Of a DNA stretch of 64,000 bases, positions 10,640 to 22,705 are shown one piece after another. Below the pieces are notes generated by a model. That model saw only the letters and a list, made by a program, of their open reading frames with translations, was not told the DNA's origin and did not search any database. Source of the DNA: Setophaga petechia. Taxonomy: Eukaryota > Chordata > Aves > Passeriformes > Parulidae. Within the stretch, counting starts at the first letter, position 1, and every line of letters starts with the position of its first letter. A program made the position numbers and the translations under genes. Location: positions 372,001 through 436,000 of the forward strand of contig JANCRA010000115.1 of NCBI GenBank assembly GCA_024362935.1, in the 5' to 3' direction.

Positions 10640-13195
10640 TAAATAAGATGATGGGCTGAGGGTCATGTTTGGGAATAATGAACTTGAAATACACGGAGGT
10701 GGCTTTTAAAAATGAAATAATAAATAAAAAGTCATTTTGGGTTTTGTTAATTAATTTTTTTAGGGGGTTACCAGTTTGTTGGGGTTTTTTTATGTAGGTG
10801 ATTTTCTATTAATACCTTTAATTTCAGCTTCTACAACTTTTAGCAGCATTTTGGAGGCCATAACCCCAAGATGAATTGGCAACTCCTTCCTAGACAGCAG
10901 ATCTGCCTGGAATTCAGGCTGGCAGCGTTTTAAAGGTGCCCAGGGAGGAATTGCATCACTTTGGGGGGAGTTTGGCTGCCATGGGATGGGCTCAGAGGAT
11001 CAGGTGCTGCTGAATGTGATTTACACACAAACCCAAAAACAGGATCCTGGAACTGAAACCCATCAAAAGGCTCAGAGCCCACAGATTTCAGTGACTTTGG
11101 ATTAACCCCCATGCTTTTAATTACCAGAGGCAAAAGAACATCATTTTACCTTCCCAATAATCCCAAACCTTGCTTGCAGCTATTTAATAAAGCAAAAATA
11201 ATCTCCCAGAGTTTTTTGTTGCTGGCTCACCCCAGCCCGGTGCCCGTGGAGTGGATTATTCTGCTGCTGACCTTGTTTGTGCTGCCCCATTCTGGAAGTG
11301 AAATAGTTACCAAACTATTTAAACTATTGTGTGTGGGTGGGGAGGATCAAACCAGCATTTTTGTTCATCAATTCAGATTAAAAATTTAATTTCATGCTAC
11401 AATGAACCCATACAGAGTTATATCTATTAAGGTCACCTATTTCTTGTACTCCAGCTTGCTTTAGGTATTGATGACTGCAGAAACTCTTCAGAAGATAAGA
11501 ATCACAGCTCCAGCCTTCTCAGCTCTCACAGTTTTAATGTTAGACACAATTTTCCTGACTCTCAAATACCTTGGACTTTATGTTTGAGAGCAAGGAGGAG
11601 AAAAAAAGAAAAATGGAACTCACTCTCTCTTTCTCTCTCCCTCTCAGTTGCTGCCTGGAATTTTTAAATAACAGAGATCTGGCTTTAATTGAGGCTTTCA
11701 TTGTTTGAAAAGGAGCTACAAGTATTTCTAAACTAAAATATTTGCATAGTTTCTTGCTCTCTCTGTTAAATGCTGAGAGGTGCTGGACGTCTCTCTGAAC
11801 TGTCCCTTCTGGAGAACACAATTCCTGTCCTGTTCCTGCAAGAGAAAAGATTTGCAGAAAGGTCTTCTGAATACATATTTAACATCTAAATGTTTTCCTT
11901 GCTATCTTTGGGCCAAGTCCTTATTGGATTGTTACTCAAACAAAACTCCCATTCATGTCAAAGCAAGCCAGCCTTTCATTAGCTCAGGAATTTAGCAAAT
12001 TTGTGGTTAGTGGCATCCAGAAATTGGTAGCGTTTAATTGATCAAATAAAATCATTTTTAAAGAGGGATTTTCAGCACCAAAACAAAGATGTGTGGCCAT
12101 TTGGAAACACTTCAGAATGAACTCACTGGTTTAGCCAGTCTTGGTTTGGTTGGGGTTTTTTTCATCACTGGCTCTCAAATGCTCTTTCCTGGGTTTGTCC
12201 CAGGGATCTGTGGCTCAGGAGGTGATTTTTGGTACAGCCACCCCAATTTTCCCCATGAAGAACAGTCCTGAGAGTGAAATCCAATCAAGCCTGGGGTTTA
12301 TTGAAGGCAGGTATTTCTGTCATCTTCGTGCCATAAAATGTATGAAGTATCCCCAAAATTGCCCACGAATTTGCCTGTAACTCCCAATTTTATTTTGATT
12401 TATTCTGAGTTTCCCAGAACAGGATCTGGCCCAGCTCAGGCACAATTTGCCCAACAAATCCCCCCTGTCTTTTCTTGTTTGCTACCCTCCAGGTGTGAAC
12501 AAGTACCCAGTTCAATTATCTTCATTTTCCCAATAATTTTCCATTGGCTGGCCCTGAAATGACTGCTCATTCTGCACTTCACAGCTCCCCTCCACACTTT
12601 TTTGGGAGCTCAGCACCACTTCTGTCCTTCCAGAGATATCCCTTCCCCCTGTTCTCAGGGTGAACATCACTGAGATTGCACCAAGCACTGTGCAAATATT
12701 ACAGGATCAAGTCCATCAGGCCAATCACCATTTCAGACATTTAATTTTCCAGCAAAATTTAAAAAAAGACTCTGCTAAAAGAGGCACTGCTGAGATTTTT
12801 CACCGTCATCACTCTTCCTCCACTGCACAAATCAACTTTTCCCTTGCCTCAAATGAGCTTGCAGTCAAATGTTGAGTCATGGTGAGCTGCAAACAGTTCC
12901 TTGAAATTAAAAAATTAAAGGATTACATGACTAGACAGCCAGAAGTGGCTTATCAGCCACTGGAGCAGAGAAAGCAAGGAATTAAAAGGACAGCACCAGT
13001 CCAGCCAGGCTTGCCTTAAGGTAGCAGGGCCTGAAAGTTTGATCTGTGGGACAGGCAGCACCTTGCAGGTGAGATTTTCAGGTGCCAGCAGTGGAATGGG
13101 AAAGGGACAATGACCCAGTTCAAACCCCACTTGGAGTAAGAACCTGAGTCTGCAAGAACAGGGAATTCCAAGGGCAAGAAAGACTCACAGAAAGA
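10640..13195. other. Non-coding unique sequence
   Basis: About 2.5 kb with only short chance frames. No mobile element recognised. Parts such as 11390-11480 and 11860-12060 are complex and AT-rich and could hold regulatory sequence, but nothing specific can be supported. Confidence 0.6.
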
Positions 13196-13201
13196 AATAA
13201 T

Positions 13202-13246
<45 letters not shown>

Positions 13247-13348
13247 GATAGATAGATAGATATATAGATAGATGAATAGATAGATAGATGATAGATAAAT
13301 AGATAGATAAATAGATGATAGATAAATAGATAGATGATAGATAGATAA

Positions 13349-13403
<55 letters not shown>

Positions 13404-13412
13404 TAGATAGAT

Positions 13413-13474
<62 letters not shown>
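13202..13474. repeat. (TAGA)n tetranucleotide microsatellite
   Basis: About 270 bp of TAGA/GATA repeats with periodic interruptions (TGATAGATAAATAGA). Long pure runs lie at both ends. Very likely length-polymorphic. Confidence 0.97.
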
Positions 13475-13475
<1 letters not shown>

Positions 13476-13787
13476 TTAAGGGATCATGACTACTTGGAAA
13501 ATCTTGGACTGGAAGACAAACAAAACGTGGCATTTTACATGGATTTAGGTGAGATTTCAATCATTCCCTGCTCCTAAGGGCTGTGTTTGTGTTCAGTACC
13601 TTTGTGTTCACTTTTGGCAGGAGAAGAAGCACCCAGCAGCTGCTGGACCTGCATTTCTGCATTTTCTTTTGCAAGCCAGCTCTGAACCCACTGCAATGAT
13701 GCTCTCAGTGTTCACCTCCACCTCCAGTGGCTGCCATCCCACCCTGGCTGTGATTCCATGCTCCAAAGCTGGGTGAATCTTCCACCT

Positions 13788-13892
13788 CCATGTCCCTACA
13801 CCTTTCCCTCCATGTCCCCAAACCTTTCCCTCCATTTCCCTGCACCTTTCCATGTCCCTGCAGTTTCCCATGGCCCTACACCTTTCTCTTTG
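13788..13892. repeat. Imperfect CCATGTCCCTACACCTTTCC minisatellite
   Basis: Four to five degenerate copies of a roughly 20-26 bp pyrimidine-rich unit containing CCATGTCCC and CCTTTCC. Confidence 0.7.
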
Positions 13893-13906
13893 TTTCTCTC
13901 TGTGCT

Positions 13907-14090
13907 GATTCCCACAGGGAATGTGTTCCTCATTCCCCTGGAGGAGGATTGGGAAGAGCCAGGAGAGCCAGAGGGTTGCAAAAGGGAAGTGAGGGGTTGA
14001 TTCCCACAAGGAATGTGTTCCTCATTCCCCTGGAGGAGGATTGGGAAGAGCCAGGAGAGCTGGCAGTGCCTCCCTGGCATAGGAACCCCA
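13907..14090. repeat. 92-bp tandem duplication
   Basis: GATTCCCACAnGGAATGTG and the sequence down to GGAAGAGCCAGGAGAG occur at 13907 and again at 13999. The second copy merges into the larger duplication that follows. Confidence 0.85.
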
Positions 14091-14842
14091 GTGCTTCATG
14101 TAGGAGTGAATATTTACTGAGGGGGAAACAGGACAGGCTAGAATCTTAAATTCTCTGGTGGCTTTGGAGCTGCTGGAATGGTTTTTTAGGATGGATCAGG
14201 ATTAGGATGGAGTTTTTACCCAGGAAAAACAATGTGGAGCTAGGCCTGGTATGTGCTGGGCCTGGCCTGGCCCTCAGTAGCCTAAACCCCAACCAGAAAA
14301 GAAGAGGTTCTCTCCCACTTGAGACTTTTCACTCCTTCTAAATAATTTCTATTTCCCTTTTCTGGATCAACACCAAGTCTTTGGTGTCAAACCATTTAGA
14401 ATTCTTTAATCCTGCTCTGGGAGGAGGATTGGGAAGAGCCAGGAGAGCTGGCAGTGCCTCCCTGGCATAGGAACCCCAGTGCTTCATGCAGGAGTGAATA
14501 TTTACTGAGGGGAAAACAGGACAGGCAGGAATCTCAAATTCTCTGGTGCCTTTGGAGCTGCTGGAATGGTTTTTAGGATGGATCAGGATTAGGATGGAGT
14601 TTTTACCCAGGAAAAACAATGTGGAGCTAGGCCTGGTGTGTGCTGGGCCTGGCCTGGCCCTCAGTAGCCTAAACCCCAACCAGAAAAGAAGAGGTTCTCT
14701 CCCACTTGAGACTTTTCACTCCTTCTAAATAATTTCTATTTCCCTTTTCTGGATCAACACCAAGTCTTTGGTGTCAAATCATCTAAAAATTGGCGCTGAA
14801 TTTTTATTTCAGCTGTCCAGGCATTTAGAATTCTTTAATCCT
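14033..14842. repeat. 388-bp segmental tandem duplication
   Basis: Two highly similar copies begin at 14033 and 14421 (GAGGAGGATTGGGAAGAGCC). The second copy keeps about 42 bp before ATTTAGAATTCTTTAATCC (about 14780-14820) that the first lacks, so copy one has a deletion or copy two an insertion. High identity implies a recent event. Confidence 0.92.
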
Positions 14843-15210
14843 GCTCTGGGTAATGACATGGATTAAGCAAGCCTTGCTCAGCTGAGATGAATTACTCCTA
14901 AACTCAGGTTTTTATGTGAAAGGAGCTCATCACCACCTGAACATTCCATTACCTGCAGCAGCAGCTCAGTTCACTGTAATTGCTTCCTGAGATTTAATTG
15001 TTTCCAAACAATGAAAACAGTCACAGAAAGAAAACTGCAGATTCATTTTGGAGGCTTTCAGGATTATATTTTGACTTCAGTTACAGTTAAATGGCAGCGG
15101 AGTCTAAAGTCAAATTGTTTATTTAATTTAATTAATGTAATTTAGCTGGCATATTTATCATATTAATAATTAGCATCTCTGTCCTATTGAAATTCAAATT
15201 ATTGCTCTGG
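14843..15210. promoter_or_regulatory. Candidate conserved non-coding block
   Basis: Complex sequence rich in TAATTG, TTTAATTG, TTAATTAATG and ATTAATAATTAGC cores. There is no repeat and no coding frame, an enhancer-like texture. Inference only. Confidence 0.35.
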
Positions 15211-15472
15211 AAAATATTAATTTTATATAATATATATTAAATAAATATATATATAGAAATATATAATATATATATATAAATATATTATCTATATATAAAA
15301 ATATATCATATATATAAATATATAATATATATAAATATATATTATATAAATACATATTATATATTTATATATATTATATATATATTTTATATATATAATA
15401 CTTATAATACATAAATGTATTTAAAATATATAAATATAAATAAATATAATATATATATTGAATAAATATAAT
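15211..15472. repeat. AT-only satellite tract
   Basis: About 260 bp built almost solely of A and T (ATATATAAATA-type units). The phrase ATTGCTCTGGAAAATA occurs on both sides (about 15201 and 15470), suggesting the tract grew inside a short duplication. Confidence 0.85.
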
Positions 15473-15474
15473 TG

Positions 15475-16435
15475 CTCTGGAAAATAAAATTAATAATGGG
15501 CAGTGTTCAAGAGAAGGTGTCAAATGCTGCTCCTTGAACAGGAGCTTTGGCTCTGAAAAATCACAGATATTACAAATTTACACACCAGGGCTTGGGGCAC
15601 TCCCATTGATGGGAAACCAAATTTCGTGGTAACAATGACAATAAAAAATAATAAAATAAAAATTTTTGTGGTGATAATTTACAAATAGTACCTGAGCAGC
15701 ACAAGGTGCAGTCTGGTTTAGAAGCCAAAAAATAAAAAAAGGATCAAACCAGGTAAGGGAAGATCTGGCCTCAGACACTGTGAATAAAAAGGGCTGGATT
15801 CAAAGCAGAGATGCCATTCCATTCCTGAACTAAAGGATGTAAAGAAGTTCTGCTTTCAAATATTCCAAAGGCTAAAACAGCCTCCAACCAGCAGGAAATC
15901 CAGATTCAATCCTGCCCTCAGCAAGTTCCACACCAAATCTGATTTCAGGGGCAGAACTGGGGTTGAGAACCCTCAGACCTGGAGGCAAACCCAGGGGATG
16001 AAGGGCAAATGAATCAATTTTCCCCTTCCTCCATGCAGGAACTGGGGAGATATTTGCATTTTTGGCTACCATGGCCTTGCAGGGATGTCAGGGAGGAGCT
16101 GTGCACACACCTGAGCACTCAGACATCAAACAAACTGGAATGATGGATTTGGGGGATTGCTGGGCACCTGAGCCAGGTAAAAGTGTTGGCAGAACCAGGA
16201 GGGAGGGGATTATTCCTGAGGGGATCAAAGGAAATGCTCATTCCAGGATCCCAGGCAGCAGAGATGGACAGGGACAACCAAAAATCAACCAAAGCCCCAG
16301 CAAAAACGAGTCATGATGAGTCAGAACTGGGACCAACCCTCGTTGCCAGGTTTGGTGCTCTCACTTTGAGGCAATCTGCAGGGTTTTGGTCCAGCAAACT
16401 TTGCTGTGACTAAAAATCATCCCAGATGAGCAATG
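15475..16435. other. Non-coding unique sequence
   Basis: No gene, array or transposon recognised. Confidence 0.6.
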
Positions 16436-16439
16436 ACAC

Positions 16440-16565
16440 CAGGAATACACTGATGGAGGAACCTGCCAACACCAACCCCTTGGGCTTAAAAGCACCAGAA
16501 TCCCTTGGACACGTTTATAATTTATCAATATTCCACATTGCAGCCCTGCCTTGCTCATCCTTATT
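16440..16565. repeat. Dispersed repeat, copy 1
   Basis: About 125 bp (ATGGAGGAACCTG ... GCAGCCCTGCCTTGCTCATCC) recurs at about 18327-18455 in direct orientation. It could be a piece of an unrecognised interspersed element or a local duplication. Confidence 0.75.
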
Positions 16566-16569
16566 TCAG

Positions 16570-18320
16570 CTCCTCCTTCCTGAGCAGCGTTGGGTTTCTC
16601 TTGGACAACAAACTAATGAAGGTCAGGGGTTTATTAACCTGCTCCCCACCTCTCTTCAAGTGGCTGATGGAAGTTCCCTCGAGCTTCACCTTGACCTTGG
16701 CTTGTCTTGCACCTCCTTTAATTATTTTCGACCCTTTGGGTTATGCTGAATCTCGTGAAGGGAACCTCCCAGAAAGGAGAGGGCTGATTTCTAGCTTGAT
16801 TAATGAAGAAAACCAACCTGATTTGTAACACCACAGAGCTTCCTCCCACGGATTATTTCGATTTTATTCTTCAATTATGTCCCTCTGCTGCTGTTAGGCA
16901 TGTAAATTTGAGCTGGAACATCCATCTAATTCCTGTGATAAATTCAGCTATCTCCACTTCAATACAGTGGTGCTGTCCCTGAGCATCTCCTTGCAGCTGA
17001 GGAATTTGTACTGCTCTGCAGGAGGGTTCATGATAAGAAATATTAAATAGCTGGCCACGAAATTTTCAGTAAAAAAACCCCACTATTGTTTTGAATTTTC
17101 CATCCTGCCGCTGAGGGAGCAGAACAAAACACTACTTTTCAAAATCTCTGCCATTTTCCCTTTTTCTCCCTAGCTGGTTCTGTTTCACCAGTGGATAAAG
17201 GGAGCACAGCTCACTCTGCTTGCAGTTTTTAACAGGCTGCCTCTTGCAATATTCATGTCATACCTCTTTTCATATTTTTTTAAGGGAAAGGAGTAAAAAA
17301 AAAATAATTTGAAATGATTTTTTGAGAGAGTGCTGGAAGATTTCTAATATTTCCCCTTGAACCTTGTTGCTCCTGTCCTACAGACAGGTCTATAAAACTT
17401 GTAAAGCTTAAGAGCATTTTTAAAAATAACAACACTGTGGGTTGTTTCGAGTAGGGAGGGGATAGGGGAGAGAACACAACTTTCTTTGAAGGCAGAAAAC
17501 TCGAGTTGTGCCTGTTGTTACCTGTCTGCACATCCATCCCTCGTGCAGAGTGGATTACCCTGACCTTTTCTGCATTCTGTGCTGATTATCCAGCATTTCC
17601 CCTCCTCTGCAGGCCGTGTGGGAGAGGGCTGGGACAGGCAGTCACTCAAACTGCAGAATAATGAAAAGGTCACCCCAGCAGCAGCCTCACCTCAGGGGCT
17701 GCAGCAGGCTGCACATTTTTGGTGCCTCATCTTCATCAGAGAGACCATAATGAGATCAGAAATCAGCACCAAAGGAAGGGCTGGAACAGGAAACCAGATA
17801 TCCAAGATTTGCTGCAGTCCTGAAACCTTTCAGAGCTTTGATGGTCAGGGCCATCAAACCAGAGAATCTGGTTCACAGCCCTGCTTTGTGCTGAGGATGT
17901 GGCTCTCAAGGAATCAACTGAGAAGCAAAACTGAGCAAATTCTACTGGGTGTGTTCAAAAATATCAATTTTCCTCTGGCAGGAGGAGAAAGGGAAGCAGA
18001 GCTCAGGGCTGGCTTAATTACAGCAGCCAGCAGGGCTGGGGGGATTGCCACAGATTGCTAAAATATTCCTGGGGTAGAGGCACAGGTTGTTGGGAGGTAA
18101 GAAAGCAGCTCCCTGTGCCCCTCTGCAAGGTGAGGTCAGGAGGGTGGGATAGGGCTGCTCCTTTAATTATTATTAATTAAAGGAATTGTACTATGGGATG
18201 TGCAGGACCCTGCATGAGGAACAGGGTCACCAACAGTTCATGTCCAGCACGTCCATCTGCCAAGGGAGGTCAATAATTCCATGCTCAGGTGGCTGATGGC
18301 AGCTGAACCTTGTGGCTGAA
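16570..18320. other. Non-coding sequence, no gene recognised
   Basis: Mostly unique. The 16680-16930 part is complex and may be regulatory. The 160-codon plus-strand open frame at 17579-18061 has no recognisable domain. Confidence 0.5.
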
Positions 18321-18326
18321 GGAATT

Positions 18327-18455
18327 CATGGAGGAACCTGACAACAACAACAACCCCTTGGGCTGAAAAAAACCCCAGAATCCCTTGGATATGTCTATAA
18401 TTTATCAATGTTTACTTATTTATCAATATTCCACACTGCAGCCCTGCCTTGCTCA
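18327..18455. repeat. Dispersed repeat, copy 2
   Basis: Second copy of the 16440-16565 segment, with small insertions: extra CAA units near 18340 and a duplicated TTTATCAAT near 18401-18425. Confidence 0.75.
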
Positions 18456-18540
18456 TCCTCTGGGCCTCATTTCAGCTGCCTTGTCCCCTGGCACAGCTCC
18501 CTCTTCATCCTCACCCCTGTCCCTGTTCCCTTCTCCTCAG

Positions 18541-18700
18541 CACGGAGTCCCAGCATGGTTTGGGTTTGAAAGGACTTTCAAGATGATCCTTTTTTGGTTT
18601 TTTCCACTATCCCAGGTTGCTCCAAACCCCATCCAAGCTGCCCTTGGGCTCTCCCAGGGATCCAGGAGCAGCCACAGCTCCTCTGGGCATTTCTCAGGTG
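18541..18700 (-). mobile_element. Degenerate CR1 LINE 3' fragment
   Basis: Shows the CR1 3'-tail signature read in antisense: AGCATGGTTTGGGTTTGAAA, CCACTATCCCAGGTTGCTCC, CCCCATCCAAGC, CAGGGATCCAGG. The CACAGAAT-type tail lies on the left, so the element is on the minus strand. 5'-truncated and old. Confidence 0.8.
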
Positions 18701-20095
18701 ATGTGTTAAAGACTAAATCTGTCCCTACAAACCCCCATCTCTCCTCAGAGCAGGAATTCCCAGCTCCTCTGTGTTCCACAAGAGCTCTGGGCTGGCTCCA
18801 ACCCTGGATGCTGATCCCCAACATGGTGTAAAACCCTCCCTAAAATGCACCAGGCCCTTTCCCATGTCGAGGAAAAATAAATTAAAAGAAAAGAAAGAGA
18901 AGTGAAAAGTATAAAGGGGATTTCATGGGATTTGAGTGCCAAACTCCAACAGGCTCTTCTGAAAATCCCAGCTTAAAGCAATAGATTTGTGTTCTTGCAT
19001 TTCTTTCTCCTGATGTCAGTAATAACGATTCCTGAATTAGTTTAAAAATCTCACATATTGCTCCAGGTTTTGTTTGTTCATTTATTTTCTGTGTTTTATG
19101 CTCAAAAAGTTAATAAAGGGAAAATTCCTCTGTGAAAGAATGGAGGAAAGAAAAGATAAAATCAGAAATAAAGGGCTGAATTTTCATCCCATTTAAATCC
19201 ACTGCTGATAATTGAAGAGGAAAGCTGTTTTAAATGAAGGATCTATTGGAAAGATTCTGTTTCTGTGTCCCCACTTACATCCTGTATATTCCAGAAAAAG
19301 GTTCAAGTGCAGGGCTCTGGCAAAGGCCAACTTTAAAATTCAGCACAGGGCTTCAAGTCCATTCACTCCAATGTGACTTTTTTATTGGGTAAAACTTAAG
19401 CCTGAGTCAAGGTCAGTGGAGTTGAAATTAAGTCTGGAGCAAAAGCATCTGCTGGAGTGCTTTGCCTGGTCTGAGCTTTTATTGCTCAGCCTGCTCCAGG
19501 AGGAGGCTGGGAGGACACAAAATGTGCTGCAGTTTTCCTCATAAAAAGTTCCAGAGACCTCCTGAAGCTTTCAAGTCAAATTATCACTGGAAGGATGATG
19601 AGCTGTGCTCTGAATTTCACTGGGATGAGACATCCAGGAACTGGGAGCTCCCTGCTTTGTCTGGGGGATCTGATTCATGCTGAGCTGTCCCTCTCACCCT
19701 TGGCCACCACTGCAGCATCCTGGCTGCTGCCACTTCCAGCTTTCACTCTTGGGTTGCAAGAGGGATGAAAACAAAACAAGCCCTAAAACCACACCAGAGG
19801 CTCTGCCTTCGGTGCGTCAGCCTTTGATTCAAAGGAAGAGATTCCAAAAAAACCAGCAAGGAATTTCCCTGTGGGGTTTTTTTTTAGTCCACTTGAAGAG
19901 AGCCAAGAGCTCAGGAGGCAGCACAGTTAAACCAGCAGTTAAACCACAGTCCTGGCCACCAGCTCAGCCCTAAACTTGTCCTTCCTGAAGGATTCTGAGA
20001 CATTCCCAGCTCTGGGGTCACCCCAAACCCCTGTTAGCTCCTGATCCTCAGGGTGCCCTGGGAATGTCCAGGCACTCCTTCACCTGAGGATTTCA
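18701..20095. other. Non-coding sequence, no gene recognised
   Basis: No array or transposon recognised. Around 18960-19240 the sequence is AT-rich and complex. Confidence 0.55.
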
Positions 20096-20099
20096 GGGA

Positions 20100-20867
20100 G
20101 GTTGTCAGAACCCAGGACATTGCTCTGGCTGCCCTGGAGGGTTTGAGACCCTGGCAGGGGGCTCAGAGACCTTGGCATGGAGTCAAAGACACCTGTGCCT
20201 TTGATTTTAGCCCATGGAAACAATCCCCAACTTTGTGTGAGCCCCAAGAGTCTGAGTAGAATGTTAGTGAATTTATCATAGGCTGAAAATGTAGATTTTT
20301 GGGATTTTTAGGGGCAGGATGGAGGAATTTGGGTGGAAATTCCTCTGACTGCCCTGGAGGACTCCAGACCCTGGCAGGGAGCTCAGAGACCTTGGCATGG
20401 AGTCAAAACCACTTCAACCTTCGATTTTAACCCATGGAAACAATTCCCAACTTTGTGTGAAGATTCACAAGCCACAGGGGTTTGAATGGAATGATAGTGA
20501 ATTTATCACAGGGTGAAAATGTAGAATTTTTGGTTTTTTAGAATGAGGGTTCAGGAGGCAAAATGGAGCAATCTGGGCGTGTCCTGTCCTTCTTCTTCTT
20601 CTTGGCCTCCATCTTCTGCTGTGATGGTGGCACTTTTGGATGGGTTTAGAGACAGACTGTCTAACATAGGTGAGAGGTATTGGGAAATTATTGTAAATAA
20701 AGTACAGGTAGTTTTCAGCATAAAAAGAAAACACCACCCCAAAGAGGTCAGTGTGCCACAACCTGACCTGCTGGACACACCTCAGCAGATCATAAAGAGA
20801 ATATATTGGATAAGAGCAAATAATCAACATTGAGAACGAGAGCCAAGGAATCCCAACTCCTTCTTCA
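20100..20867 (+). mobile_element. Solo LTR-like element (endogenous retrovirus, songbird type)
   Basis: The right half resembles ERV-type LTRs of songbirds: a CTTCTTCTTCTTCTTGGCC stretch, CTGTCTAACATAGGTGA, TTGTAAATAAAGTAC with an AATAAA signal at about 20696, and a terminal CTCCTTCTTCA ending in CA at 20867. Direction is plus. The left part holds a 220-bp internal tandem duplication (copies at 20123 and 20343). No gag, pol or env remnant is adjacent, so it behaves as a solo LTR. The left end is uncertain and no target-site duplication was found. Family assignment is from memory of similar elements. Confidence 0.6.
20123..20545 (+). repeat. 220-bp tandem duplication inside the LTR
   Basis: Two direct copies (CTCTGnCTGCCCTGGAGG at 20123 and 20343) run to TGAATTTATCAnAGGnTGAAAATGTAG. 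They are moderately diverged, so the duplication is not recent. Confidence 0.88.
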
Positions 20868-21004
20868 GTCTTGGGGCTGGGAAAAAGAGACTTTCCAACA
20901 CCTTGGGGTCATCCCAACCTCAGAGACCCCATCAGGAGGTGCCCACCCTCCTGCTGCACGAGCCCCTGAAGGATCAGAAATGCAGCCAGGGGTCCGAATA
21001 ATGC

Positions 21005-21330
21005 AAACTCCCAGCGTGTTATTAGTGCTGTCAATTTAGCCAGGGATGTTATGGCACGTGTGTCACTGAGAGAGACAGAAGCTATTATTGAAATGAGATT
21101 AGAAGCGTTTTGAAACATCAACAGTGGCATTATAGTTGGTAACATTTCCATCTAAAATAGATGACATTGATGCTATACAATCAACAATGCCACTGGGAAT
21201 ACAATATAGAACTGAAGACTAGATTGTTTTACTCTATATTGATTTTCCCTTAGTACTTTTTGATTAACTGTCAAATCAATTAGCTCTCCCCACCCAAACA
21301 TAATATTTTTTGATGTCCCCCCTCAGAAAC
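21005..21330. promoter_or_regulatory. Candidate conserved non-coding enhancer
   Basis: Complex, repeat-free and rich in motifs: GTCAATTTAG, GAAATGAGATTAGAAG, ACAATGCCACTGGG, TTTTTGATTAACTGTC, AAATCAATTAGC. The first part contains CACGTGTGTCACTGAG. No coding frame spans it. It looks like deeply conserved enhancer sequence, which I could not test. Confidence 0.4.
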
Positions 21331-21359
21331 TCCCAGTTCAAGAGCAAACAACCCAGAGG

Positions 21360-21630
21360 AGCTCGAGTGCTCCAAAGTGCTCCGGAACAGAGGAATTGCA
21401 GGCGGAGATAAGTCCCCACAGCGAGCCTGCTTCTCCTCATCCTGCTGGAGTCCAGCCATGTTTTTATTGAATCAGGTTCTGAAGCTGTCTAAGGCACTGA
21501 GGGATCTGATTATAGCCTTGCCATGATGTCCTTTTAAAATAAAATGCGTGGCATTTTCACAGTGACATAATGTTCCTTTGTCTCAGCGGAGACAGCGTGG
21601 CTACAAGTTTTTTACCAGCTTGGCCTTCCC
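21360..21630. promoter_or_regulatory. Candidate conserved non-coding block
   Basis: Low-repeat sequence with GGCGGAGATAAG, TTTTTATTGAATC and CCTTTTAAAATAAAATGCG, next to the previous block. Inferred regulatory from texture only. Confidence 0.3.
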
Positions 21631-21634
21631 ATAT

Positions 21635-21747
21635 TATAAATCTATAAATCTATAAATCTATAAATCTATAAATCTATAAATCTATAAATCTATAAATCCA
21701 TCCATCCATCCATCCATCCATCCATCCATCCATCCATCCATCCATCA
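21635..21747. repeat. (TATAAATC)8 plus (ATCC)n microsatellite
   Basis: Eight near-perfect 8-bp TATAAATC units pass directly into about twelve ATCC units. A compound simple repeat. Confidence 0.95.
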
Positions 21748-21749
21748 TC

Positions 21750-22396
21750 ATTTCCCCGTCTCTACACAGCCACACACCTTGATAATTTTATCTTTATCCT
21801 ACAAACGCCCCAAAGAAGCTGTAGGAAAATGTTAATGAAGATGGGAATTATGGAGAGTCAGTGAGACACCAGGGAATTTGCCCAAAGTCACAAGCAGTCC
21901 CCAAACCCATCTGGTTTGCCCAATTACAAGCCTCTCACCTGGGCTGGAATGGTCAGGAAAAAGGGAAAAGGAAGTTTCAGTCTGTGAAACAGAAGCTGAG
22001 AGCTCATCCAGCTCCAGCTTCACACCTGAGCAGCAGCAGAAAACTCAGATCCTGACTGAGGCAAGATCCCAAATCCCAGAAGTTCAAGAACCTGCTGGAC
22101 CTTGTTTTTTCTTGCACTTTTTATTCATTAACCACTGCCTTGGTTCTACACCCTCTCTTTGTTTCTCTAACTCAAACTGTGTTCATTGTGGGTGTTGAAA
22201 GGCTGCTGGGGGTGCTGTACATCCCCTCCATGCACCAGGGCTGATACACTGGACAATGGAGGAATATTTGCACTAACAGTGCCTCTGGGGCCAGCTGGGA
22301 CCAGGCTCTGTTTCTGTGGGGTTGTGCAGCCACAGCAGCTCCAGCTGTGGTGTCCTGGCAGCCTGAATGGAGGGGGCAAGGCAGGGAAACCTCAGA
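21750..22396. other. Non-coding sequence, no gene recognised
   Basis: Ordinary sequence with overlapping short open frames on both strands. Confidence 0.55.
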
Positions 22397-22705
22397 ATCA
22401 GAATTCACAGAATCACAGAATTCACAGAATTCGCAGAATGACCAGGTTGGAAGAGACCCTAAAGATCACCGAGTCCAACCCAGCCCCAACCCCTCAACTC
22501 AACCCTGGCACCCAGTGCCACATCCAGGCTTTGTTAAACACACCCAGGGATGGGGACTGCACCACCTCCCTGGGCAGCCATTGCAGAACTTTATCACCCT
22601 TTCTGTAAAAAACTTTTTCCTGATATCCAACCTAAATTACCCTTGGTGCATCTTGAGACTGTGTCCTCTGGTTGTGTCAGAGAGAAAGAGGAAATCTGCC
22701 TGGAG
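22397..22705 (-). mobile_element. CR1 LINE 3' fragment
   Basis: The left end carries several CACAGAAT-type units, the complement of the CR1 terminal ATTCTGTG repeats. Next come GACCAGGTTGGAAGAGACCC, GAGTCCAACCCAGCCCC, GTGCCACATCCAGGC, CAGGGATGGGGACT and TTGAGACTGTGTCCTCTGG, all hallmarks of avian CR1 3' ends read in antisense. The element is therefore on the minus strand and 5'-truncated. No reverse transcriptase remnant is visible. Confidence 0.93.

Noticed and set aside
20465..20833. Short frames inside the LTR-like element
   Set aside because: They cover LTR sequence, which is normally non-coding, and no viral gene motif is present.
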